Notes: generated by a model from the sequence alone, not told the origin. A DNA stretch of 44,940 bases from Rhodocyclaceae bacterium (GCA_016721505.1 JADKHX010000018.1:1-44940), one strand, 5' to 3'; counted from the stretch's first letter, positions 1 to 8,916 are shown. Program-made: numbers and translations.

Positions 1-112
1 CTGCCTAAAAAACTCTTCGCGCTCCATGAAAATTAAATTTTCGAACTGCTGTAAATCCAGAAGGTGTCATTGCGATGTTGATTCGCCAAATTAACGCTTC
101 ACATCAGCGTAG

Positions 113-129
113 TACCAGCACCAACTGGC
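113..129 (+). repeat. dispersed palindromic repeat, copy 1 (half-element)
   Basis: Exact core CCAGCACCAACTGG at 115-128, with a degraded leader. It lies about 37 nt beyond the stop codon of the leftward methyltransferase gene, the usual position of this family in the window. Confidence 0.75.
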
Positions 130-165
130 GTTTTATGGCAAACCGACAGAGTCCTCAGCGACAGC

Positions 166-1492
166 TTATTCCGCTATCGCAAGCTCACGCAACTTCGGCC
201 TTACCACGGGCGATGTGGCAGATTTGGCATTTGCTCGTGATTTGCTTTTTATCGCGACGGCATCCAATGTGTTGAGCAATCGCACTAATGATCGCCCCAC
301 TGCATGCGCCAAATTCACCGGCACCGCGTTGCCGATTTGTTTGTACTGTGAGGAAATCGGTCCGGTGAATTCCCAGTCGTCGGGGAATGTCTGAATACGT
401 GCATATTCGCGCACTGTAAGTGGCCGAGTCTCGTCCGGGTGGCATCGTTCGGTTTGTTTTTGCGCTGGCGCGCAGGTGAGGGTGAGGCTGGGTTCATCCC
501 ATGCCAAGCGCCGCGCCATGCCGGTCTTCCCGCCGCCAAGAAAATAACTCTTCATCATATATTCGCGCTGCAACTTGTCGGGCAAATCGCGCCAATATCC
601 GCCCGGTGGAACCAGCGACAGCACTTTGGCTTTGTTCGGCGGGTATGTCTGGACAATTGACTTCGGCACATTGCAAGGAAAACAGTTCACCGGCTTTCAA
701 CGCATCCGCCATCGTCATAATGCGCCTGAAAGGCGACGGCCAATTGAATGTGGCGGCGTTTGCTAGGTCATTGCGAATACCGACCAAAAACAATCGTTCG
801 CGCTTTTGCGGCACGCGATAAAACATTGCCTTGAGTACCGGCTCGACCAAGGTATAGCCGAGTTCTTTGATCACATCACGAATCGCGTGGAGCGTTGCGC
901 CTCCATCGTGATTGAGCAAACCGCGTACATTTTCGGCGAGCAAAACTCTCGGGTTGCTTTCTTTTACGGCTCTAGCGAATTCAAAAAACAAAGTGCCACG
1001 CGTATCTTCAAAGCCTAAACTTTTGCCCGCGTAAGAAAATGACTGGCACGGAAATCCGCCGGACAAGACATCAATTTTGTCTCGATACGTGGAGAAATCT
1101 AACTTTGAAATATCGCCATGAACGACATTCCAACTCGGACGATTTTTACGCAGCGTGTTGCAGGCGTGTTTGTCAATTTCGTTAAGCATTACCGACTCAA
1201 AACCGGCTCTCTCCATCCCAATCGCCAAGCCACCCGCACCCGCAAAAAGCTCGACTAAGCGAAATGGTCGTGCAGGTTTCGTCGCTAATTCTGCTTCCCA
1301 ACTGTTGCTGAACAGTTGTTGCGCTTGATCGAAAATTTCCAATTGTGACTTGTGATAAACACGGTAGTTGCTTCTGTCGTCACGCTCAGCGACAAGCGTG
1401 CCGTTGTCATCCCAGCGACGCAGTGTTTCTTTTGAAATACCCAAGATATCGGCGACTTGTGAAATTGAAAAATATTCCGCGCGATCTTCCAT
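166..1492 (-). pseudogene. C5-cytosine DNA methyltransferase with N-terminal HTH, frameshifted
   Basis: Modification enzyme of a type II restriction-modification system: it transfers methyl from S-adenosylmethionine to C5 of cytosine. In order the sequence shows a MerR/excisionase-type helix-turn-helix (FSISQVADILGISKETLRRW), motif I (LVELFAGAGGLAIGMERAGF), the catalytic Pro-Cys of motif IV (GGFPCQSFSYAG), motif VI (ENVRG), motif VIII (QKRERLFLVG), and motifs IX-X in a second frame (RPLTVREYARIQTFPDDW; QIGNAVPVNLA). The frame changes at an A run (679-682, plus strand); removing one base joins both parts into about 441 residues. The ATG at 1492 is preferred over the upstream TTG because AAGGA lies 8 nt before it. 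It follows the endonuclease gene by 74 nt on the same strand. The fused HTH suggests autoregulation (inference). A real indel would remove the target-recognition region and motifs IX-X; otherwise this is a homopolymer error. Confidence 0.88.
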
Positions 1493-1566
1493 TTGCCGAT
1501 TCCTTGTCTGAGTCAAACATTACACATGGTTATTACTGTAATTTTACTCAGCTTGTCTGTCAACAT

Positions 1567-2296
1567 TTATTTCTTGGCGGCCTTGGAGGTTTCCGATAAC
1601 GCAATAATTTCCTCATGCTGTGCCAGCTTTTTGATGACGATTGAGCTCGTCGCGGTAGTTTGAGCTGGCGGCAATTGAGCCAATGGCAGCAACCAAATCT
1701 TGATAGAAATTTTCATCGCCGGTGAGTCTATGCCAGAAGTCCCGTGCCGCAAGTACAGGGAAATGGTATTGCGATTGAATACGTTTGTAGTGACCATTTA
1801 TTTGTTTTTGCTCGCCATAAATCAGGCCGACCACCATGTCGTCAAATGGAATTTTTAGTCCATTGGTTTGAGCCAATTTAATGACACCACGAAAATGCCC
1901 TGCGATGGTTTCTACATCGTCTTTGTTAATCGTGTCAGGGCCAGCTTTGATCTGACAATACTTCTTCCGCCCATCCACTTGGTCGATAAATTCAATATCA
2001 ATGCCTGTTGTCGTGCTGGCAAATCCTTCGAGCACCAGGACGTGAATTTTGAATATTCGTGCCGAACGAGGTCGTAATGGAAGTCGACAAAACGCGCGGA
2101 TACACAAGTGCTTTGGCAATGCTCTCAGGCTTGGAATTCCGGACAGAAAATTAGCCAAATAGACAGCGAGAAATGGATTGATATTGAACTCTCTCGGATG
2201 CACTAGCTTCTGCGTGTTCCGTGCGTGATTCTCGACAATCGTCGAACGGAACCATGCTTGTGCCTTAAGGAAAATCTGTTCTCTATCCGGACTCAT
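1567..2296 (-). pseudogene. Eco47II-like type II restriction endonuclease, frameshifted
   Basis: Putative restriction partner of the neighbouring methyltransferase. The recognisable core is GIDIEFID followed by GRKKYCQIKAGP, NKDDVETI and FDDMVVGLIYGE, which I recall as typical of the RE_Eco47II family (GGNCC cutters) with a D...QxK-type catalytic pattern; the assignment is from memory. Three frame changes are inferred. Near 2145-2152 (AA run) the frame moves so that the family-like stretch AKALVYPRVLSTSITTSFGT is read. Near 2055-2062 (AAAA run) it returns. Near 1645-1655 it moves again to give a C-terminus of KKLAQHEEIIALSETSK and a stop at 1567. After these corrections the length is about 242 residues, and the net indel is consistent with one open frame. 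The ATG at 2296 has GGGAG 8 nt upstream. It is first in the operon. Its specificity cannot be read from the sequence. Confidence 0.75.
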
Positions 2297-2322
2297 ATTG
2301 ACGACTCCCTAGTTGTTTGACG

Positions 2323-2343
2323 ACGGCGTTTCACCAGCATCAA
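2323..2343 (+). repeat. degenerate copy of the dispersed repeat
   Basis: Reads ACGGCGTTTCACCAGCATCA, matching leader ACGGCGTGTCA plus the first half of the core. The 3' half is lost. It lies just upstream of the restriction endonuclease start, in an otherwise gene-free stretch. Confidence 0.5.
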
Positions 2344-2475
2344 AGTCGAATTTACCACTCAACGCTGCAGGCCGCTGACCGTCCACGCGCCTGCCAAGAC
2401 TTGAATAAATCGGCGTGGTTCACCAAGTCGGACGGAGAGTTCGGCGGCTTACAGATGTCAGTAAGGCGTAAACCG

Positions 2476-2506
2476 TTTTACTCAATGTATTGAGTATTTT
2501 TACTCA
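2476..2506. promoter_or_regulatory. palindrome and repeated TTTTACTCA boxes upstream of the R-M operon
   Basis: An 18-bp dyad, TACTCAATGTATTGAGTA (2479-2496), has 8-bp perfect arms. The box TTTTACTCA occurs at 2476-2484 and 2498-2506, and again at 1542-1550 just upstream of the methyltransferase start. The dyad is about 180 nt upstream of the endonuclease start, in the gene-free stretch 2297-2632. It is a plausible operator for the HTH fused to the methyltransferase; that link is inference. Confidence 0.45.
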
Positions 2507-2595
2507 TTACGTTGCGCGAACACGTGCGACAGTATCTTGTGAAAACTTGGGTTGCCGGTCGCTGTCTCGCCACGAAAATCGTCTTTCAAAAAATA

Positions 2596-2621
2596 ACGGC
2601 GTCTCACCAGCACCAACTGGC
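2596..2621 (+). repeat. dispersed palindromic repeat, copy 2
   Basis: Leader ACGGCGTCTCA directly followed by the exact core CCAGCACCAACTGG (2607-2620). It lies 12 nt beyond the stop codon of the leftward rhodanese gene. Confidence 0.85.
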
Positions 2622-2632
2622 GAATTTCCGAC

Positions 2633-3025
2633 TCAGCTCTGCTCCCACGGCAACCCGTCAAAGCGCCAGCCGTTGAGCGCGCCGCGATGGTGGGTTTCGT
2701 TTAGTTGGCCTTCGAAGCCGTGGAGGACGTTGATCACGTCGGTGAAGCCGGCGGCTTCGAGCGCGAGGCCGGCGTCGACGGAGCGGACGCCGCTGCGGCA
2801 GATGAGTAGCACCGGGCGGTTGGAGACGAGGCCGGCGAGCTGGCGGACTTCTTCAACGAAGCGCGGATTGATTTCCCAGTCGGGTGCATCGCTCCACGCC
2901 ACGTGGTGGGCGCCGACGGGATGGCCGACGAAGAGGTACTCAATTTCGCTGCGGCAATCGATCAGCAGGGCGTCGGGCTGATCGTGCAAAAACTGCGCGG
3001 ATTCTTTGGGGTCGAGGTGTTTCAT
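2633..3025 (-). CDS. rhodanese-like domain protein
   Basis: Single-domain rhodanese homolog of 130 residues, likely cytoplasmic, which may carry sulfur as a cysteine persulfide. The amino end KHLDPKESAQFL and DCRSEIEYLFVGHPVGAHHV match the family fold. The active-site loop is CRSGVRS, with the catalytic cysteine first, near residue 76. The C-terminal half contains LHGFEGQLNE, typical of single-domain rhodaneses. The ATG at 3025 follows GGAGG about 8 nt upstream, a strong ribosome binding site. It is divergent from the drug exporter gene with only 71 nt between starts, so promoters must overlap there. The sulfur donor and acceptor cannot be told from sequence. Confidence 0.9.
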   Translation of the reverse strand: MKHLDPKESAQFLHDQPDALLIDCRSEIEYLFVGHPVGAHHVAWSDAPDWEINPRFVEEVRQLAGLVSNRPVLLICRSGVRSVDAGLALEAAGFTDVINVLHGFEGQLNETHHRGALNGWRFDGLPWEQS

Positions 3026-3096
3026 GGTGATACCTCCGGCGATCTTGTAACGGTGGCTTTAGCGGTCATTGTAGCCAAGGCCGGTATACTTCCGCG

Positions 3097-4293
3097 ATGC
3101 ACACAGAAACCACCCCGCCGCCACGACAGTTGGTGCTGATCCTCGCCGCGCTGACGATGATCGGGCCGTTTGCGATCGACACTTATCTGCCGGCCTTTCC
3201 AGCGATGGTGCGGGGGCTGCACACTACGGAGGTGCTGGTCCAACAAACGCTGGCGGCGTATCTGATTCCGTTTGCCTTCATGATGCTGTGGCACGGCGCG
3301 ATATCGGACGCGTTGGGGCGTAAACGCGTGATTTTGTTTGGGCTGGTGGTATTTCTGTTGGCCTCGATCTTGTGTGCCTTCGCCACCAGTATTGAAACGC
3401 TGCTGCTGGGCCGCGTGATTCAGGGCTTGAGTGCGGGCACCGGGGTGATTGTCAGCCGGGCGATGGTGCGCGATCTTTACGACGGGGCGGACGCGCAAAA
3501 GCTGATGGCGCATGTGTCAATCCTGTTTGCCATTGCGCCGGCGATTGCGCCGATTATCGGCGGCTGGATCTTGCAGTATTTCGACTGGCACGGCATCTTC
3601 TTTTTCCTCAGCGGATTCACGTTGCTGTTATTCATTGCCTGCGCGTTGTGGCTGCCCGAGACGCTGCCGCCGGAGAAGCGCCAGAGCTTGCATCCGGTGT
3701 CGCTGTGGCATGCCTACCGCAGCGTGTTTTCGCATCACGAGTTCCGCCGCTTGTCGATTGCGATTGCGCTGATTTTCAGCGCCGGATTTATCTACATCCT
3801 TGCCGCGCCGGTGTTCCTGATTCGTCATCTTGGGGTGTCGGCGCAATCCTTCGGCGTGATGTTTGTGCCGGTGGTGATGGGCATGATGATTGGCTCGTAT
3901 GTTTCGGGCCGCACGGCGGGGAAAATCAGCCGCATGGCGACGATCAAGATCGGCTTCGGTCTGATGGGATTTGCGGCAACGCTCAACCTCATCATCAACC
4001 TGAGCCTGCCACCCGGCCTGCCGTGGTCGCTGATCCCGCTGCCGATCTACACCTGCGGCATGGCGCTCTCGGTGCCGACATTGCAGCTGATGGGGCTGGA
4101 CCAGTTCCCCGCGCGCCGCGGTCTGGCATCAAGCTGCATGGGGACCGCGCATACCGCCCTGATGGCAATCACCTCGGCGACGATCGTGCCGCTGCTGTGG
4201 GGCACCACGCTAACTTTGGCGCTGGGCATGGCGAGCTATCTGGTGCTCGGTGGGGTGGTGTTTTTGTTGAGCCGACGGACGGCGGTGGAATAA
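3097..4293 (+). CDS. Bcr/CflA-type multidrug efflux MFS transporter
   Basis: Inner-membrane proton-coupled exporter of the DHA1 (12-TM) branch, 398 residues. The first helix carries IDTYLPAFPAM, typical of Bcr/CflA proteins. The loop between helices 2 and 3 has motif A (DALGRKRVILFG), and helix 4 has GRVIQGLSAGTGVIVSRAMV, motif B with its conserved Arg. A central loop of about 30 residues (LPETLPPEKRQSLHP onward) separates the two six-helix halves. The family exports drugs such as bicyclomycin and sulfonamides, and some members export cysteine or arginine; the substrate here is unknown. It is followed 10 nt after its stop by a dispersed repeat copy and then metH. Confidence 0.9.
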   Translation: MHTETTPPPRQLVLILAALTMIGPFAIDTYLPAFPAMVRGLHTTEVLVQQTLAAYLIPFAFMMLWHGAISDALGRKRVILFGLVVFLLASILCAFATSIETLLLGRVIQGLSAGTGVIVSRAMVRDLYDGADAQKLMAHVSILFAIAPAIAPIIGGWILQYFDWHGIFFFLSGFTLLLFIACALWLPETLPPEKRQSLHPVSLWHAYRSVFSHHEFRRLSIAIALIFSAGFIYILAAPVFLIRHLGVSAQSFGVMFVPVVMGMMIGSYVSGRTAGKISRMATIKIGFGLMGFAATLNLIINLSLPPGLPWSLIPLPIYTCGMALSVPTLQLMGLDQFPARRGLASSCMGTAHTALMAITSATIVPLLWGTTLTLALGMASYLVLGGVVFLLSRRTAVE

Positions 4294-4303
4294 CACCCGG
4301 TTT

Positions 4304-4330
4304 AACACCGTCTTACCAGCACCAACTGGT
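4304..4330 (+). repeat. dispersed palindromic repeat, copy 3
   Basis: Core CCAGCACCAACTGG at 4316-4329, with a partly conserved leader (ACACCGTCTTA). It fills much of the 62-nt gap between the exporter stop and metH. Confidence 0.8.
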
Positions 4331-4355
4331 AAACTCCCGATCCCTGTAAGCCTCC

Positions 4356-7300
4356 GTGGCATCTCCCATGCAACCCGATCGTACTGCTGAACTCCGTGAA
4401 CTTCTCGCCCGCCGCATCCTGATTTTGGACGGGGCAATGGGGACGATGGTGCAGCGCCACGGGCTGGTCGAGGCCGACTATCGGGGCGAGCGGTTTACCA
4501 CCCACGCTAAAGACCTGCGCGGCAACAACGACTTGCTCAGCATCACCAAGCCTTCGGTGATTCGCGGCATTCATGCGGAATATCTGGCTGCCGGCGCCGA
4601 CATCATCGAGACCAACACGTTTAACTCGACCCGCGTCTCGCAGGCGGAATATGGCTTGGCCGAGATCGCCTTTGAGCTGAACGTGGCGGCGGCCAAACTG
4701 GCGCGCGAGGTTTGCGATGAATATTCGACCGCTGATAAGCCGCGCTTTGTTGCCGGTGTGCTCGGCCCCACCTCGCGCACGGCCTCGCTCTCGCCGGACG
4801 TCAATGACCCGGGCGCGCGCAACGTGACTTTCGATGCGCTGGTCGGCGATTATCTGGAAGCGGTGCGCGGCCTGACCGAGGGCGGTGCGGACATTATTCT
4901 GGTCGAGACGATATTCGATACGCTCAATGCCAAAGCCGCGCTGTTCGCGGTCGAGCAGTTTTTTGACACTGCCGGACGACGTTGGCCGGTGATGATTTCG
5001 GGCACGATTACCGATGCCTCGGGGCGCACGCTTTCCGGCCAGACGGCGGAAGCGTTTTGGAATTCACTGCGCCATGTGCGGCCTTTGTCGTTCGGTCTCA
5101 ACTGCGCACTCGGTGCCAAAGAACTGCGCCAGTACGTGAATGAGCTGTCCGGGATTTGCGATTGCTTTCTCTCGGCGCATCCGAACGCCGGATTGCCGAA
5201 CGCCTTTGGCGGCTACGACGAAACGGCGCAGATGCTGGCCGATGAAATCGGTGAATGGGGCGCCAGTGGCATTATCAATATCGCCGGTGGCTGCTGCGGG
5301 ACAACGCCGGATCACATTCGTGCTATCACGCAAACGCTGGCGGGCAAAGCGCCGCGCGCGGTGCCGGTGGTGCCGGTCAAGCTGCGCTTATCGGGCTTGG
5401 AAGCCTTCAGCATTGACGATGCCAGCTTGTTTGTGAACGTCGGCGAGCGCACCAACGTCACCGGCTCGAAAGCTTTCGCACGGATGATTTTGGAAGGCCG
5501 CTTTGACGAAGCGCTGGCGGTTGCCCGTTCGCAAGTCGAAAACGGCGCGCAGGTGGTCGACATCAACATGGACGAAGCCATGCTCGACTCGCAAGCGGCG
5601 ATGGTGCGCTTTTTGCACCTGGTCGGCTCCGAGCCGGACATTTGCAAGGTGCCGCTGATGCTCGACAGCTCGAAGTGGGACGTGATCGAGGCCGGGCTGA
5701 AATGCATACAGGGCAAAGGCATCGTCAATTCGATTTCCATGAAGGAAGGCGAGGCCAAGTTCCTTGAGCAGGCACGCCTGGCGCGGCGCTATGGCGCAGC
5801 GGTGATCGTGATGGCCTTCGACGAGCAAGGTCAGGCTGACACCTATGCGCGCAAGACCGAGATTTGCAAACGCGCTTACGACGTTTTGGTCGCCGATGGT
5901 TTCCCACCGGAAGACATTATTTTCGATCCGAATATTTTTGCGATTGCCACCGGCATTCCCGAACACGACAACTACGCCGTCGATTTCATCAACGCGCTGG
6001 CGTGGATCAAACAAAACCTGCCGCATGCGCGCAGCTCCGGCGGTGTGTCGAACGTGTCGTTCAGCTTCCGTGGCAACGACGCGATGCGCGAAGCGATTCA
6101 TACCGTATTCCTGTATCACGCGGTAAAAGCCGGGCTGACCATGGGGATTGTGAATGCCGGGCAGTTGGGCGTGTATGACGATTTGTCCGCTGAACTTCGC
6201 GAGGCGGTTGAGGACGTGGTGCTCAATCGGCGAGTTGGTGCTGGTGACACGCTGATCGAACTGGCGACACGCGTAAAAGGCCAAGCACGTGAGCAGGTGG
6301 TCGATCTGGCGTGGCGCGACTGGAGCGTCGACAAACGGCTTGAACATGCGATGGTCAAGGGCATCACCGAATACGTGGTGGCCGATACGGAAGAGTGTCG
6401 CGCCGCGTTGTTCGCAGACGGCAAACCGCCGCTGTCGGTGATTGAAGGCCCGTTGATGAACGGCATGAATGTGGTCGGCGATCTGTTCGGCGCGGGCAAG
6501 ATGTTCTTGCCGCAGGTGGTGAAATCGGCGCGCGTGATGAAGCAGGCGGTGGCCCATTTGATCCCGTATATCGAAGAAGAAAAGCTGCGCACCGGCTCGA
6601 CGTCGAAAGGTCGCATCATCATGGCGACCGTGAAGGGGGACGTGCACGACATCGGCAAAAACATTGTCGGCGTGGTGCTCGGTTGCAACGGCTACGACAT
6701 CGTTGATCTGGGTGTGATGGTGCCGGTGGACAAGATTTTGAACGCAGCACGCGAGCATGGTGCTCAGGCTATCGGGCTCTCCGGCTTAATCACGCCGTCG
6801 CTGGAAGAAATGTCTTACATCGCCACCGAAATGCAACGCCAGGGCTTCACCCAGCCATTGCTGATCGGCGGTGCCACCACGTCGCGCGCGCACACCGCGA
6901 TCAAGATCGCGCCGCACTACGCCGGCCCGGTGGTGTATGTGCCAGATGCCTCGCGTGCGGTGGGCGTAGTGACCAAACTGTTGTCGATCGACATGCGCGA
7001 CGACTACGTCGATGAAATCGCCGCCGACTATGAAAAAGTGCGCGTACAACACGCGGCGAAAAAAGGCGTGCCGCTGGTCAGTCTCGCTGCCGCGCGCGCG
7101 AATCGTCCGAAGCTGACGTATTCACCGGTCAAACCGGCGCAGCTTGGCGTCACCGCGCTGCGAAATATTGACCTTGCGGTGCTGGCCAAATACATCGACT
7201 GGGGTCCTTTTTTCCAAACCTGGGATTTGGCCGGCAGCTATCCAAAAATTCTCGACGATGCGGTTGTCGGCGAAGCGGCGCGCAATGTGTTTGCCGACGC

Positions 7301-8114
7301 CAAATCAATGCTGGCGCAACTGATTGAAGAAAAATGGATCAGCGCCAATGCCGTGTTCGGACTGTTCGCCGCGAACGCTGTTGGCGACGACATCGTGTTT
7401 TATGGCGATGAATCACGCAGCAAGTCACCCAACAACGCCCTGATGACCTGGCACAACTTGCGCCAGCAGCAAGAGCGACCGGATGGCAAGCCGCAGCAAT
7501 GTTTGTCAGACTTCGTGGCGCCACTGACCACCCCCTCTCCCCTCGCGGGAGAGGGTCGGGGAGAGGGGGCAAACACCATCTCGTCAGTTGGTGCCGGTAA
7601 CACGCCGTCGGACTACGCCGGCGCCTTCGCCGTCACCGCCGGCATCGGCATCGAAACCAAACTCGCCGAATTTGAAGCACAACATGACGACTATCGTTCG
7701 ATCATGCTCAAAGCACTGGCCGACCGACTTGCCGAAGCCGCGGCCGAATGGTTGCACGAGGAGGTTCGCATCAAATATTGGGGCTACGCGAAAGACGAGA
7801 ACTTCGACACGATGGATTTGGTCGCCGAAAAATATCGCGGCATTCGTCCCGCCCCGGGTTATCCGGCTTGCCCGGATCACACCGCCAAAGGCGGCTTGTT
7901 CAAGCTACTCGACGTGACCAAAAATGCCGGCATGGAGCTTACCGAGAGCTACGCCATGATGCCTACCGCAGCAGTCGCCGGCTTCTATCTCGCCCACCCC
8001 GACGCGCATTACTTCGCGGTGAGCAAAATCGCTGAAGATCAAGTGCAGGACTGGGCGGCGCGTGCGGGGATGTCGGTGCCAGATGCCAAACGTTGGCTGG
8101 CGCCTTTGCTCTAA
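4356..8114 (+). CDS. metH: cobalamin-dependent methionine synthase
   Basis: Transfers methyl from 5-methyltetrahydrofolate via cobalamin to homocysteine. Domains in order: homocysteine-binding (about 1-340, zinc cysteines in GLNCALGAKE and GGCCGTTPDH), pterin-binding (about 355-625, from FVNVGERTNVTGSKAF), cap (about 660-750), B12-binding (about 751-890, DVHDIGKN with cobalt-ligand His764), and AdoMet-binding reactivation domain (about 940-1252, RPAPGYPACPDH). The start is GTG 4356 or ATG 4368; neither has a strong ribosome binding site. At 1252 residues it is slightly longer than E. coli MetH (1227). The excess is largely residues 1057-1085, between DFVAP and DYAGAF, where an in-frame repeat insertion encodes a Gly/Ser/Thr-rich stretch. 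All other motifs look intact, so the enzyme is probably functional. No cobalamin riboswitch fits in the short upstream gap. Confidence 0.97.
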   Translation: MASPMQPDRTAELRELLARRILILDGAMGTMVQRHGLVEADYRGERFTTHAKDLRGNNDLLSITKPSVIRGIHAEYLAAGADIIETNTFNSTRVSQAEYGLAEIAFELNVAAAKLAREVCDEYSTADKPRFVAGVLGPTSRTASLSPDVNDPGARNVTFDALVGDYLEAVRGLTEGGADIILVETIFDTLNAKAALFAVEQFFDTAGRRWPVMISGTITDASGRTLSGQTAEAFWNSLRHVRPLSFGLNCALGAKELRQYVNELSGICDCFLSAHPNAGLPNAFGGYDETAQMLADEIGEWGASGIINIAGGCCGTTPDHIRAITQTLAGKAPRAVPVVPVKLRLSGLEAFSIDDASLFVNVGERTNVTGSKAFARMILEGRFDEALAVARSQVENGAQVVDINMDEAMLDSQAAMVRFLHLVGSEPDICKVPLMLDSSKWDVIEAGLKCIQGKGIVNSISMKEGEAKFLEQARLARRYGAAVIVMAFDEQGQADTYARKTEICKRAYDVLVADGFPPEDIIFDPNIFAIATGIPEHDNYAVDFINALAWIKQNLPHARSSGGVSNVSFSFRGNDAMREAIHTVFLYHAVKAGLTMGIVNAGQLGVYDDLSAELREAVEDVVLNRRVGAGDTLIELATRVKGQAREQVVDLAWRDWSVDKRLEHAMVKGITEYVVADTEECRAALFADGKPPLSVIEGPLMNGMNVVGDLFGAGKMFLPQVVKSARVMKQAVAHLIPYIEEEKLRTGSTSKGRIIMATVKGDVHDIGKNIVGVVLGCNGYDIVDLGVMVPVDKILNAAREHGAQAIGLSGLITPSLEEMSYIATEMQRQGFTQPLLIGGATTSRAHTAIKIAPHYAGPVVYVPDASRAVGVVTKLLSIDMRDDYVDEIAADYEKVRVQHAAKKGVPLVSLAAARANRPKLTYSPVKPAQLGVTALRNIDLAVLAKYIDWGPFFQTWDLAGSYPKILDDAVVGEAARNVFADAKSMLAQLIEEKWISANAVFGLFAANAVGDDIVFYGDESRSKSPNNALMTWHNLRQQQERPDGKPQQCLSDFVAPLTTPSPLAGEGRGEGANTISSVGAGNTPSDYAGAFAVTAGIGIETKLAEFEAQHDDYRSIMLKALADRLAEAAAEWLHEEVRIKYWGYAKDENFDTMDLVAEKYRGIRPAPGYPACPDHTAKGGLFKLLDVTKNAGMELTESYAMMPTAAVAGFYLAHPDAHYFAVSKIAEDQVQDWAARAGMSVPDAKRWLAPLL
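7531..7569. repeat. GC-rich palindrome inserted in metH
   Basis: Perfect 12-bp inverted repeat, CCCCCTCTCCCC (7531-7542) and GGGGAGAGGGGG (7558-7569), with an inner CTCTCCC/GGGAGAG pair. It resembles the REP-like element common between genes in proteobacteria. Here it is read in frame as TPSPLAGEGRGEG inside the MetH reactivation domain. Confidence 0.85.
7585..7607 (-). repeat. dispersed palindromic repeat, copy 4, inside metH
   Basis: CAGTTGGTGCCGG followed by TAACACGCCG is the reverse complement of leader plus core with two changes. It is read in frame as VGAGNTP, immediately after the GC-rich palindrome, so two repeat families sit in one coding insertion. Confidence 0.75.
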
Positions 8115-8136
8115 AACACGCTAAGCAGGTACGCGC

Positions 8137-8565
8137 TTACCAGGTGTCGTAACGCTCGCGTCGCTCTTGCCGATAGTTGGTCACTTCGAGGCGAATTCCG
8201 TCCGGGTCGCTGAAAAAAATGGCCCAGTAGTCGGGCGCGTATTCGGGGAAGTTGCGCGGCTCGCTAACGTCAATACCCGCTGCGCGCAGAGCCGTCGCGG
8301 CGGCGGTGACATCGGCAACTGACTCAACACGAAAGCACAGATGATGCAGTCCCGGCGAATAGGAATCGTGCTCCTTGTCGTGATGCGCCGGACGCAAGAC
8401 GTAGCCGAAATGACGATTGAAATATTGCACGTGGTCTTCACCGCCAATGGTGAATTTGTTTTTCCGAAATCCCAGGTGTGGAAAAACCCGGTCGTAGTAA
8501 GCCTCGGCCAGTGTGAGGTCACTCACTGCGATATAGATATGGTCAAGCCCGATGATTTCAGGCAT
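8137..8565 (-). CDS. VOC/glyoxalase family protein
   Basis: Single vicinal-oxygen-chelate domain protein of 142 residues, likely a metal-dependent lyase, isomerase or dioxygenase, or a non-enzymatic binding protein. The two beta-alpha-beta-beta-beta modules are visible: LDHIYIAVSDLTLAEAYYDR at the start and GLHHLCFRVESVADV at mid-length, ending DPDGIRLEV. Candidate metal ligands are the His of LDHIYI, a His of LHHLCF and the Glu of RLEV. GAGG lies 8 nt upstream of the ATG. It is last of three leftward genes, 9 nt after the DUF1840 gene, and converges on metH with a 22-nt gap. The substrate is unknown. Confidence 0.88.
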   Translation of the reverse strand: MPEIIGLDHIYIAVSDLTLAEAYYDRVFPHLGFRKNKFTIGGEDHVQYFNRHFGYVLRPAHHDKEHDSYSPGLHHLCFRVESVADVTAAATALRAAGIDVSEPRNFPEYAPDYWAIFFSDPDGIRLEVTNYRQERRERYDTW

Positions 8566-8574
8566 GCAAAAACC

Positions 8575-8907
8575 TCACACACCCCACGTCATCGGCTTCT
8601 GCTTTTTGAGTGACCAGCGTAAAAGTTCCAGCAGCGGAACCGCACGTTGTGTCAGCGTCACGAACGGGCGATTTTCACCGCGAGTGCCGACCTCTGAAAC
8701 GGGTCGCTCTTCCTCTGCGATGCCTGCCAGCTGGACTTTGTCTTCGGCAATTGCAGCCTCGATGCGGGCAATAGCCTCAGGCAATTGCTCAACGGTGACG
8801 ATTCCTTTGGCAGCAACGTCCTTGCCCATGATCTTCATCAACCGATGGGCAACGTCGCCAAACATGATCACATCACCTGCTGCGTCGGATTTGAAAATAA
8901 CGATCAT
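8575..8907 (-). CDS. DUF1840 family protein
   Basis: Small cytoplasmic protein of 110 residues without predicted membrane segments. The start MIVIFKSDAAGDVIMFGDVA and the C-terminal RAVPLLELLRWSLKK match the DUF1840 pattern as I recall it from betaproteobacteria. The middle (EQLPEAIARIEAAIAEDK) should form a helix. No catalytic motif is visible and the function is unknown. AAGGA precedes the ATG. It is the middle gene of a tight leftward trio, 9 nt from both the hydrolase upstream and the VOC gene downstream, so the three are probably cotranscribed. Confidence 0.8.
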   Translation of the reverse strand: MIVIFKSDAAGDVIMFGDVAHRLMKIMGKDVAAKGIVTVEQLPEAIARIEAAIAEDKVQLAGIAEEERPVSEVGTRGENRPFVTLTQRAVPLLELLRWSLKKQKPMTWGV

Positions 8908-8916
8908 AAGTTGTCC

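Noticed and set aside
5..70. Leftward open stretch of 21 codons beginning ATG at 70, possibly the start of another gene
   Set aside because: It ends in TAG at 5-7 after a T run and has no recognisable motif; too short to support at the window edge.
5388..6758. Long open frame of 456 codons on the minus strand inside metH
   Set aside because: Antisense shadow of strongly GC-biased metH codons; His/Arg-rich composition and no domain.
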